Shown here piece after piece: positions 22,438 to 30,699 of a stretch of 64,000 nt of DNA. The stretch is from positions 1-64,000 of the forward strand of contig JADJMO010000022.1 in assembly GCA_016709545.1 (NCBI GenBank). The letters run 5' to 3'. The stretch is from Myxococcales bacterium (GTDB taxonomy: Bacteria; Myxococcota_A; Polyangia; Polyangiales; JADJMO01). The position numbers and the translations under genes were made by a program. Position 1 is the stretch's first letter, and every line of letters starts with the position of its first letter. The notes below the pieces were generated by a model that was given only the letters and a program-made list of their open reading frames with translations, was not told where the DNA came from and did no database searches.

Positions 22438-23085
22438 ATGCCTACGTGGCTGCGGTGGACCCTCTGGATCGTCGGCATCCTCGGCATCGTGCTGGGTGTG
22501 TTCCGCTACTTCTTCATCGACTTCCACCGCGTGCCCGACGACGTCACCGATCCGCGCAACTGGGCCATGTCGCCCAACCTCGAGCCGGGAGATTTCGTCC
22601 TCGTGTGGCGCGGAGGCACCCCCCACGTGGGGGACGTCGTCCGCTGCAACGACCCGACGGATCCGCAGCGCTGGCTCGTTTCGCGCATCATCGGCCTCCC
22701 GGGCGACAAGATCGAGATCGTCGACGGCGTCTTCAAGATCAACAACTTCCGCATCGGCACCGCGGCCTGCTCGCAGAACCCGCGCGCGGTGCCCTACGCC
22801 GACACCTCGGAGGTCACGCTCACCTGCCTCAACGAGGAGCACGGCGGCAACAAGCACGACATCGCCTACCTCCCCACGGGATACACGCCGTTCGCCGAGG
22901 CCGTGGTGCAGGGCGGCAAGTACTTCGTGATGAGCGACAACCGGTCGAGCCCCTGGTCCCAGGACTCGCGCACCCCCGAGGTGGGCCAGCTGCCCATGGA
23001 ATCGTGCACCCAGCGCCTCGTCGTCCGCCTCACCAGCAAGAACGGCTGGGGCGATTCCGCAAGGCGGATGGGCTGGCTGTTCTAG
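22438..23085 (+). CDS. Signal peptidase I homologue lacking catalytic Ser and Lys
   Basis: 215 residues, one N-terminal membrane helix (WTLWIVGILGIVLGVFRYFF). Box B, box D and box E of the S26 family are recognisable: AMSPNLEPGDFVLV, SRIIGLPGDKIEI, and MSDNRSSPWSQDSR. In active enzymes box B has Ser before Met (SMxP) and box D has Lys before Arg (KRxxG). Here these are Ala43 and Ser82, so both members of the Ser-Lys dyad are gone. Probably a pseudoprotease or a differently acting envelope protein. It follows the kinase gene closely. Confidence 0.85.
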   Translation: MPTWLRWTLWIVGILGIVLGVFRYFFIDFHRVPDDVTDPRNWAMSPNLEPGDFVLVWRGGTPHVGDVVRCNDPTDPQRWLVSRIIGLPGDKIEIVDGVFKINNFRIGTAACSQNPRAVPYADTSEVTLTCLNEEHGGNKHDIAYLPTGYTPFAEAVVQGGKYFVMSDNRSSPWSQDSRTPEVGQLPMESCTQRLVVRLTSKNGWGDSARRMGWLF

Positions 23086-23162
23086 AGCGTTGGCTGTAGA
23101 GCTGGCCTTGTTTGCACGGAGGCGCCCCGAGCCCCGTCCAACGGTCCGAGGTTCTCGAACAG

Positions 23163-24233
23163 ATGCGCACCGCCCCCCTCCTCTCCACGCTCGTGATCCT
23201 CGCCCCGGTGGCGGCCTGGCTCCTGCCTTCGCTGGTCGCGCGCGCGGCCCCGGCGCCCAAGCCCGAGCCCTTGCCGACGCCCGAGGTCTCCCTCGCGCTC
23301 GATCCGACGGGTCCGGCCTGGGTGCTCGCGGTGAAGAACAACGGTACCTCGCCGCTCCGCCTCACCGCCGACGCGCGGCTCTTGCGGCTGTTCGTCACCC
23401 CACCTGCACCGAGCGCATCCGGCAAGGCCAAGCCCGCCGCCCCGAAGACGATCGAGTGCGTGCTCCCCTCGTCCATGCGCGAGGAGGGTCGCACGGTGGT
23501 GTTGGCTCCGGGGGCTCGCTACGTCGAGGCGTTCGACCCGCGCCTGTTCTGTCTCGACACGAAGGTCGCCCCCGGGGCCAGCGTGTCGGCGCGCCTCGGC
23601 TTTCCGCCGCCACAGAAGGCCAAGGTGCTCGAGGCGCCGTTCGTCGTGGTGCCGATCGGGAGCGGGCTCGCCTCGGTCAAGGAGCTCGCCGCGGCGTCCT
23701 TCGTGGTCGCCGAGCCGTCCGCGAGCGCCAGCGCCTCGGCCTCCGCCGTCAAGCCGTGGAAGCCGCTGTCGGCGAGCGCCGGGGGCGCGCGCTCGGTCGC
23801 CGACGCGGGCGCCGCCGACGTGACCCTCCACGTCAAGAACACCTCGGGTTCGGCGATCACGATCTACGCGCGGCCTCAGCTCGTCGACGTGCGCGTCCTC
23901 GGCCCGCGCGGGTTCCCCGTGACATGCAACGGTCCCATCGTTCAGCCCGCGCCGATCGCCGACTTCGTGAGCGTGATCGGCGCCGGGCAGACCTGGTCGG
24001 CCACCGTGCCCCTCGCGGGACTCTGTCCGCCGCACACCTTCGACGTCCCCGGCCTCTACCTGCTCACGCCGGTGCTGCGTGCGCCCGCGCTCTCCAAGAC
24101 CGTCAGTGGCGGGGCCAAGAACGTCTTCGCCGGCGAGGTCGTCGCCGACACCCCGCAGCTGCTGCGGATCGAGACCGGCAAGAAGCCGTTCCACGACGTC
24201 CCCCCGATCGCGCTCTCCGCCAGCGCGAAGTGA
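23163..24233 (+). CDS. Exported protein of unknown function with Ig-like segments
   Basis: 356 residues from ATG 23163. N-terminal hydrophobic signal (LLSTLVILAPVAAWLLPSLVA). Two beta-rich parts: residues about 40-185 and 215-345 (VTLHVKNTSGSAITIYARPQ), separated by an Ala/Ser low-complexity linker (PSASASASASA). The repeats of VLAVKNNGTSPLRL and LHVKNTSGSAITIY suggest two related domains, perhaps carbohydrate- or protein-binding. Family not recognised. Followed by the unusual poly-C tract. Confidence 0.65.
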   Translation: MRTAPLLSTLVILAPVAAWLLPSLVARAAPAPKPEPLPTPEVSLALDPTGPAWVLAVKNNGTSPLRLTADARLLRLFVTPPAPSASGKAKPAAPKTIECVLPSSMREEGRTVVLAPGARYVEAFDPRLFCLDTKVAPGASVSARLGFPPPQKAKVLEAPFVVVPIGSGLASVKELAAASFVVAEPSASASASASAVKPWKPLSASAGGARSVADAGAADVTLHVKNTSGSAITIYARPQLVDVRVLGPRGFPVTCNGPIVQPAPIADFVSVIGAGQTWSATVPLAGLCPPHTFDVPGLYLLTPVLRAPALSKTVSGGAKNVFAGEVVADTPQLLRIETGKKPFHDVPPIALSASAK

Positions 24234-24243
24234 CGACACAAGC

Positions 24244-24285
24244 ACCCCCCCAACCCCCCCCCCCCACACCCCCCCCCCCCCCCCC
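24244..24285. repeat. Poly-C homopolymer tract
   Basis: Runs of 8, 12 and 16 C separated by AA and ACA. Just after the stop of the preceding gene. Could be a slippage-prone region or an assembly artefact. Confidence 0.8.
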
Positions 24286-24310
24286 GCCCGCCGGGCCGTC
24301 GATGGATGCC

Positions 24311-24512
24311 CCAGGCTGAAGCCCGGGGCACCGACAACACCGCAAGCCCGGGGCCTGCACCCCGGGCTTCACGTCCCGAATCGCTGGCTGGACGTCTCGC
24401 TTGCAACGGACCAGCGGAATGGAGTTCGGCCAGCCCGTCGTGGCGTCGAGCCCGGGGTTGATGCCCCGGGCTTCAGCGGCCGTCGGTGCCCCGGGCTTTC
24501 AGCCCGGGGGCC
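24311..24512. repeat. Cluster of palindromic hairpins (family B)
   Basis: Repeated AGCCCGGGG/CCCCGGGCT arms. Perfect inverted repeats: 24344-24353 with 24360-24369 (loop 6), 24449-24457 with 24464-24472 (loop 6), and 24489-24497 with 24501-24509 (loop 3); a single arm at 24319-24327. The whole 325-base gap 24234-24558 before mtnP is made of the poly-C tract and these elements; no gene seen. Confidence 0.8.
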
Positions 24513-24558
24513 GCCTCGAGACCTTGCGGAGGCCCGCGCCTCGTGCGAGCAACGACGC

Positions 24559-25428
24559 ATGGGACACGTGCTCGGCGTCATCGGTGGTTCGGGGCTCTAT
24601 TCTCTCGACGGTCTCGTCGACGTCCGCGAGGAGCAGGTCGAGACCCCCTGGGGCGCTCCTTCGGACGCGATCGTGCGCGGCCGACTCGGCGACGTAGAGC
24701 TGCTGTTCCTGCCACGCCACGGCCGGGGCCACCGCGTGTCGCCGAGCGGCGTGAACTACCGCGCCAACCTCGCGGCGCTCAAGAAGCTCGGCGCGACGCA
24801 CGTGCTCGCCGTGAGCGCCGTCGGCAGCATGAAGGAGGAGATCGCCCCCGGGCACCTGGTCGTCGTCGACCAGTACATCGACCTCACGCGCCGCCGCACG
24901 CCCACGTTCTTCTCGTACGACGGCGCGAGCGACCTCGGCGCGCCCGTCGCGCACGTCATGTACGCCGACCCGGTGTGTCCCTTGCTGGCCGCCGCCGTGC
25001 ACGAGGCCGCCGTCGAGACCGGCTCGGTCGTGCACCGTGGGGGCACCTACGTGTGCATCGAGGGTCCGCAGTTCTCCACGCGCGCGGAGTCGCTCGTCTA
25101 CCGCTCGTGGGGCGTGTCGGTCATCGGCATGACCAGCGCGACCGAGGCCAAGCTCGCCCGCGAAGCCGAGCTGCCGTTCGCAACGCTCGCGCTCGCCACC
25201 GACTACGACTGCTGGCACGAGACCCACGAAGACGTCACCGTCGAGCAGGTCGTCGCGGTCATGAAGGCCAACGTCGATCGCGCGAAGAGCACCATCGCCG
25301 CGCTCTCGCGCCGCCTGCCCGACCCCACGAAGTCCATCGCAAACGGTGCACTGCGGGGCGCAGTCATGACCGACATGGCCACGGTGAGCGCCGAGGTCCG
25401 GGAGCGCTACCGGCTGCTCCTCGGGTGA
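24559..25428 (+). CDS. mtnP: S-methyl-5'-thioadenosine phosphorylase
   Basis: 289 residues from ATG 24559. Purine phosphorylase fold: GVIGGSGLYSLDGL, phosphate-binding LPRHGRGHRVSPSGVNYRAN, EGPQFSTRAES and GMTSATEAKLARE, and the base-site DYDCWH. It phosphorolyses MTA to adenine and methylthioribose-1-phosphate, in methionine salvage and polyamine pathways. Monocistronic, cytosolic. Length is normal. Confidence 0.94.
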   Translation: MGHVLGVIGGSGLYSLDGLVDVREEQVETPWGAPSDAIVRGRLGDVELLFLPRHGRGHRVSPSGVNYRANLAALKKLGATHVLAVSAVGSMKEEIAPGHLVVVDQYIDLTRRRTPTFFSYDGASDLGAPVAHVMYADPVCPLLAAAVHEAAVETGSVVHRGGTYVCIEGPQFSTRAESLVYRSWGVSVIGMTSATEAKLAREAELPFATLALATDYDCWHETHEDVTVEQVVAVMKANVDRAKSTIAALSRRLPDPTKSIANGALRGAVMTDMATVSAEVRERYRLLLG

Positions 25429-25543
25429 TGGAACGTCCCTTCCGTAGCGTCTCCGTCGTGCAGGGATGTCGATGAGGGGGTCCGCACCTTTCATCGTTGC
25501 AACATCGCCCCACGGCTTCACCACTTTTTCCCGACGTGGCGCG

Positions 25544-25558
25544 TGGCACGTCGATTGC
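25544..25558 (+). promoter_or_regulatory. Sigma-54-type (-24/-12) promoter
   Basis: TGGCAC (25544-25549), 5-base spacer, TTGC (25555-25558): full match to the -24/-12 consensus. Transcription would start around 25570, only a few bases before ATG 25574, so the transcript would be almost leaderless. Confidence 0.5.
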
Positions 25559-25573
25559 TCTACTGCTGGGATC

Positions 25574-25921
25574 ATGACCCCCTCCGATGGCCAGGTGGAC
25601 GACACCACCATCACCGCCGAGGCGCTCCGTCGTCTCGTGCTCGGTGGCGAGGCGCGGGTCGTCGACATCCGCGCGCCCTCCGAGTTCAACGGTGAGCTCG
25701 GCCACGTCGACGGAGCGAAGAGCGTGCCCTCGCCGCTCGTGCTCGCGGCCGCGGTCGAGTGGGACAAGAGCCAGCCGATCGTCCTCGTCTGCCGCAACGG
25801 CCTCCGCGCGCCTCGCCTCGCGCTGGAGCTTCGCGCGCTCGGCTTCCAGCGGGTCCTCACCCTCGCGGGCGGCATGCTCGCCTGGGACGACGCCGGCATG
25901 CCCGTCTCGCGCCGGGACTGA
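25574..25921 (+). CDS. Rhodanese-like sulfurtransferase
   Basis: 115 residues, single rhodanese domain: VVDIRAPSEFNGELGHVDGA near the N-terminus and active-site loop LVCRNGLRAP with the catalytic Cys near 73. Expected to carry persulfide sulfur. Start chosen at ATG 25574, just after a sigma-54-like promoter; an in-frame ATG at 25466 would add a sequence unlike the family. Confidence 0.88.
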   Translation: MTPSDGQVDDTTITAEALRRLVLGGEARVVDIRAPSEFNGELGHVDGAKSVPSPLVLAAAVEWDKSQPIVLVCRNGLRAPRLALELRALGFQRVLTLAGGMLAWDDAGMPVSRRD

Positions 25922-25966
25922 AGCGTCTCGCCCGGGGACAGGGCCGAGCACCCGGATTCGCTTTTG

Positions 25967-26002
25967 TCGCTCCCGGACCGTCCCAGTCCGGTCCTCCGCT
26001 CC
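25967..26002. repeat. Palindromic repeat, family C (copy 1)
   Basis: 36-base element containing GGACCG...CGGTCC inverted repeat, identical but for one base with 44329-44364. Located between the rhodanese gene and the next gene. Confidence 0.8.
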
Positions 26003-26024
26003 GGATTCGTGCTCTGATCCGCGC

Positions 26025-26893
26025 GTGAAGACCGCGGCCCAGATCTACGGCGAGATCGTGCGGCGCGTGCTGGCGCCCGCCGTCGCGTCCGGGCCGATCG
26101 TCCTCGGGCGCCCGTTCGGTCCGCGTCGCGCGCGGCTCGCCGCCGAGGCCTTCGGAGAGAGCTCCGCCGAGTCCATCGCGCTCGCGCGCGAGATCGGCGA
26201 AGGGATCGAGCAGGCGCTGGTCGAGCGGGTGCGTCGCTTCTCGCCGATGGACGCGGGGGCGCTCGGCAGCGGGCTCGACGGCCCCACCATCGCGCTCGCC
26301 GCGCACCTGCACGACGCGATGGCCGCGTTCCACCCCGACCTCGCGGGGCTGTTCCGCGGCTCGGCGCGCACCGAGGTGATCGAGCTCGCGATCGAGGCGA
26401 TGGTCGCCATGCCGCCCCCGTCGACCGTGCGCGAGGCGCTGCTCCGCCACGCCTGGCTCGGCACGCTGCCCCGCTTCACCCTCTCGCGCGTCGACGTGTC
26501 GTGGTGGACCGAGACGACACGTTCTACGGGCAAGAGCCCCCCGCGCGTCTGCTCGCGTGGCCCGAGGTGCGCAAGGTCGTGCGGGCCGAGCGCAAGGTGC
26601 CCGCGCTCCGGCTGCCCGAGCTGTTCGACGCGCGCGTCTCGAACGCGCTCGCCGAGCCGTTCGCGCGCGCGCTCGCCGCGTTCTTCGCCGCCTCGCCGCT
26701 CACCGATCTCGCGTTCGCGGGTCGCCTCGCCCCGCCGTTCACGTGGACGACGGCGGCCCGCACGCTCGTCGCCACCAAGGCGGGCAACCGGCTCGCGCGG
26801 CGCGTGATCGCCTCGTCCGAGGAGGGCGGGCGGTTCGCGCGCGAGGCCATCGCCGCCACGCGCGCGCCCGAAGCCGCGTCGATCACGGCGTGA
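26025..26893 (+). CDS. Conserved protein of unknown function (frameshifted)
   Basis: Starts at GTG 26025 (MKTAAQIYGEIVRRVLAPAV). Predicted alpha-helical, about 290 residues, no membrane segment or known motif. The reading frame shifts one base near 26503, between FTLSRVDVS and DRDDTFYGQE; both sides have strong high-GC codon use. Ends GTGA with the cyclophilin gene's possible GTG start. Confidence 0.6.
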
Positions 26894-26925
26894 CGGCCGC
26901 GGACAAGCAGGGTAGTCCCGAGCGC

Positions 26926-27498
26926 ATGGACTTCCCCCCGATCCAGGTCGCCGGCGAGGGCACGCTGCACGCCCGCCTCGTCACCAGCCTCGGCACGCTC
27001 ACCGTGCGCCTCTTCGAGAAGGAGGCGCCCAAGACCGTCGCCAACTTCGTGGGGCTCGCGACCGGCGCCGTGAAGTGGGTCGACCCCACCACCAACGCTC
27101 CCGGTGCCGGGCCCGCCTACGACGGCGTGCGCTTCCACCGCGTGATCCCCGGGTTCATGATCCAGTGCGGCGACCTGCGGAGCCGTCAGCCGTACTCGAT
27201 GGAGAACCGCTGGGGCACGGGCAAGCCGGGCTACACGTTCGAGGACGAGTTCCACCCGAGCCTGCGCCACGACCGCCCGGGCGTCCTGTCGATGGCCAAC
27301 AGCGGCCGCGCCACCAACGGCTCGCAGTTCTTCGTCACCGAGGTCCCCACGCCGCACCTCGACGACAAGCACTCGGTGTTCGGCGTCGTCGTCGAAGGCG
27401 TGGAGCTGATCAAGAAGATCGCCAACACGCCGCGCGGCCAGGGCGATCGCCCCGTGGAAGACGTCGTGCTCCAGCGCGTCGAGCTGTTCCGGCAGTGA
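26926..27498 (+). CDS. Cyclophilin-type peptidyl-prolyl isomerase
   Basis: 190 residues from ATG 26926; a GTG at 26890 overlapping the previous stop would add 12. Catalyses cis-trans isomerisation of Pro bonds. Motifs: VRFHRVIPGFMIQCGD (active-site Arg), GVLSMANSGRATNGSQFFVT and HSVFGVVVEG. No signal peptide, so probably cytosolic. The lipoprotein gene follows two bases after the stop. Confidence 0.92.
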   Translation: MDFPPIQVAGEGTLHARLVTSLGTLTVRLFEKEAPKTVANFVGLATGAVKWVDPTTNAPGAGPAYDGVRFHRVIPGFMIQCGDLRSRQPYSMENRWGTGKPGYTFEDEFHPSLRHDRPGVLSMANSGRATNGSQFFVTEVPTPHLDDKHSVFGVVVEGVELIKKIANTPRGQGDRPVEDVVLQRVELFRQ

Positions 27499-27500
27499 CC

Positions 27501-28178
27501 ATGCGCGCGGCGGCGGCCCTCTCCACGCTCCTCGGCGTGGCGCTCGCGTCCGGCTGCGGAGGCGCCGCCAAGGAGCCCAAGGTCGCCGAGCCGGCGCCCG
27601 TGAAGAAGCCCGCCGCCGACGGCGACCGCTCGGGCTTCGCGGGCACCAGCGTCACCCCGCACCACAGCGCGCGACTCGGGCTCACCATCCCGCTGCCCGA
27701 CCGCGCCGCGTGGCAGATCGTCGACCTCGAGGCGCAGCAGGGCGGCTGGCTCGTGGCCACGCACGGGCCCACGCACACCGTGGTGCGCGCGCGTCGCTTC
27801 GACGAGGTCGCGCCCGTCGTCGGTCGCAAGGAGTGCGAGCAGCGCGCGACCCTCGCGGGTGAGCTCCCGACCGCGGTCGAGCTCGAGAAGCGTGGCTTCG
27901 AGACCCTGAGCGACGAGTCGCTCCACCGTCCCAAGGGCTGGGACGGTCGCCGGTGGGTGGCGTTCGAGCCCGCCCCGGGGGGGCTCGTCGGTCACGTCTT
28001 CCTGGTCACCGGCAGAGCTCGGTCGTGCCTCGTCGTCCACGTCGTCGCGCGCGTGAACGGCGACGCCGAGGCCAACATCCTGGCCGATCGACTCGAGCTG
28101 TTCTCGGCCCGGGTCGTCGGCGCGGTCACCGTCGACACGGCGGATCCGCCGATGATGGGTGGGCCGACCCCGCCCTGA
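27501..28178 (+). CDS. Lipoprotein of unknown function
   Basis: 225 residues. Signal with lipobox ALASGCGG, then a charged linker and a mixed alpha/beta domain (HHSARLGLTIPLPDRAAWQI, later HVVARVNGDAEANILADRLELF) like the PsbP/DUF-type lipid-anchored proteins, but not assigned. Only 2 bases after the cyclophilin gene, thus an operon. Confidence 0.7.
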   Translation: MRAAAALSTLLGVALASGCGGAAKEPKVAEPAPVKKPAADGDRSGFAGTSVTPHHSARLGLTIPLPDRAAWQIVDLEAQQGGWLVATHGPTHTVVRARRFDEVAPVVGRKECEQRATLAGELPTAVELEKRGFETLSDESLHRPKGWDGRRWVAFEPAPGGLVGHVFLVTGRARSCLVVHVVARVNGDAEANILADRLELFSARVVGAVTVDTADPPMMGGPTPP

Positions 28179-28263
28179 CGCCCCCGCTGTGGGCGCCTGT
28201 GGGCCCAACAACGCCACTGCGCGAGCACACGGACCTCCGTAGACTGTCCTTCTCGTAAGTTTC

Positions 28264-28279
28264 TACAGGAGGAGGATTC
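28264..28279 (+). promoter_or_regulatory. Strong Shine-Dalgarno of vwa copy 1
   Basis: ACAGGAGGAGGATTC directly before ATG 28280; one of few strong AGGAGG sites in the window, marking the start despite high GC. Confidence 0.6.
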
Positions 28280-30662
28280 ATGCGCGTGTTCCGCCATCAG
28301 GCGATCGCTTCCACACGGTTCACGTCGGCCCTCGCGCTCCTGTGCCTGGTCGGCGCATGCACCGTCGGTTGCGGTGGCGGAGCCGGCAGCGAAGAACCCG
28401 GCCCCACCGAGGACACCGGTACGACCGCGGAGGGCGGCGACGAGACCGCGACGATCGACACCGGCGCGGGTGACGACACGGGTGGCGGCGACACCGGCGT
28501 GGGCGACGACACCGGTGGTGGCGCCGACACGGGTGGTGGCAGCGATGCCGACGATGGCGCGACCGACGGTGGTGGTGGCGATGGCGGCACCGACGCTGGT
28601 GATGACGGTGCCACGGACTGGCGGGTGCGACGCGACGACGCCGCTCAACGACGCGGACGGCGACGGCGTGCCGAACTTCCGCGACACGGACAGCGACGGC
28701 AACGGCCTGCTCGACAAGGACGAGGCGTGCCCGCCGGTGGGCATGCCGGGTCGCCCTGCGGGCTGCTCGCTCGCGACGCCCGCGGACTTCGACGGCGACG
28801 GCGTGCCGGACTTCCTCGATCCGGACAACGACCACGACTCGTCTTCGACCGACAAGACGGTGGGGCTCGACGACAAGTTCGAGCTGACCAACGCGGCGGG
28901 CACCTACGTGGGCCTCGTCGACACCGACGGCGACGGGGTCCCCGATCTGTGGGACCGCGACGCGGACGGCGACGGGATCTTCGATCTGGAGGATGGCCTC
29001 GGCGACCCGGACAAGGATGGCAAGCGCAACTTCCAGGACATCGACAGCGACGGCGACGGCGTGGGCGACAAGTGCGAGGGCACGGTCGACACGGACGGCG
29101 ACGGCAAGGCGGACTACCTCGACATCGACAGCGACGGCGACCTGTTGCTCGACAAGGACGAGGACAAGGACTTCGACTGCGTGGTCGACACGAACGAGAC
29201 GAGCCGCATCAAGAAGGACACGGACGGCGACGGCATCGACGATCTGATCGAGACCACGCTGATCGGCGTGGCGGGCGCGAAGGACCCGGCGCTCACGCCG
29301 GCGAAGGCGGGCAAGTTCTACTTCGTGGAGCCCTACTCGTTCGACGGCTCGGCGGCCCCGAGCCCCACGAGCTCGCTGCTCGCGCTCTCGACCGCGCTGA
29401 ACAAGGGCGACGTCGCGTTCATCGTCGACACCACCGGCTCGATGGGCGGGACCATCACCGGTCTGCGAACGAGCCTCTCGACCACCATCATCCCCGCGCT
29501 CAAGGCGAAGATCCCCGACCTCGGGATCGGCGTCGCGGCGCACGACGACGTGCCGTACTCGACCTACGGCTCCGCGTCCTCGGGAGACCTCCCGTTCTAC
29601 CTCGCCGGCGGCGCGAGCGGCTACGTGACCACCGTCACCGCGACCTCGCAGACCGCGGCGAACGCGCTGACCACCCACTACGGTGGTGACGGCCCCGAGA
29701 GCAACGTGCTCGCGATGTACAAGGCGCTCACCGGCGTCGCCCTGACCTGGCCGACCGGGAGCCTGCCGGCGGACAGCCCGCCGGCCACGACGTTCGGCGC
29801 CATGCGCTTCCGGTCCGACGCCCTGCCGATCGTGATGAACCTCACGGACATCACGAGCCACAACGGCAAGCGCGCCCTCGACAAGACCGCCACCTCGTAC
29901 AGCGGCTTCGAGAACACCTACTCGTTCTCGACCTACAACGTCGACGACCTCGTGACGAAGTTCAACGAGCTGGGGGCGAAGTTCCTCGGCGGCGCCGCCG
30001 ATGGCGGGGCGAGGAGCACGACGGCGTCGGCGCCGTACGGCTTCCTCTCCTATGTGGCCGACAAGACCAACTCCTACGCGCCACCGTCGGCGTTCCCGAG
30101 CGGCACCTGCCAGACCGGCGTCTCGGGCGCGGCCGTCGCGGCCGACGGTCCGATGGTCGGCGGCGTGCGCCAGTGCCGCCTCGTCTTCAGCTTCAACAGC
30201 AGCGGCACCGGCCTCGCGACCAGCGTGGTGGACGGCGTCGTCGCCATCCTCAACTCGATCAAGTTCGACGTGTACGTGCGCGCGATCGACGACACGAGCG
30301 ACGCCGTGGATGCGGTGAACGCGTTCATGACCAAGGTGGAGCCGCAGCCCGCGGGCGGCACGGATCCGGTGACCGGCAGCGTGTGCGAGGTGTTCTCGGC
30401 GACCCTGCTCGCCGACAAGTACAACACCCCGAAGGCGGCGGCCGGCGCGGGCGACATCAAGGAGACCATCACCGCGCTCAACCCGGGCAAGTACTACTGC
30501 TACAGCGTCGTGCCCAAGCCCAACACGACCGTGGCAGCGACCAGCGTGGTGCAGACGTTCAAGGCCTCGCTGCGCGTGCTCGCCGACAAGCCCACCGGGG
30601 GTACCTTCATCCTCGGCAGCGATCGCGAGGTGCTCTTCATCGTCCCGCCGCTCGTGAACTAG
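28280..30662 (+). CDS. DTG-linker/TSP3-like/VWA lipoprotein, copy 1 (frameshifted)
   Basis: Signal ending LVGACTVGCGGG, then an Asp/Thr/Gly linker (DDTGGGDTGVGDDTGG), DxDxDG calcium-binding-type repeats (DADGDGVPNF, DTDGDGVPDLWDRDADGDGI), and a VWA domain with MIDAS-like VDTTGSMGG near 29430. Compared with copy 2 it lacks about 165 bases coding for CSVDSDGDGIPDSVEG and the following repeat, and the join near 28617 is out of frame, so translation from 28280 would run into another frame. The rest stays open to TAG 30660-30662. Probably a calcium-dependent surface adhesion or scaffold lipoprotein; ligand unknown. Confidence 0.8.
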
Positions 30663-30699
30663 CTCCGCGGTCCGTCTCTTTTCTTTTGGGAGGGTCTCC

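Noticed and set aside
24401..24697. Short + ORF over the hairpin region
   Set aside because: Composed of the palindromic repeat sequence; no coding signal.
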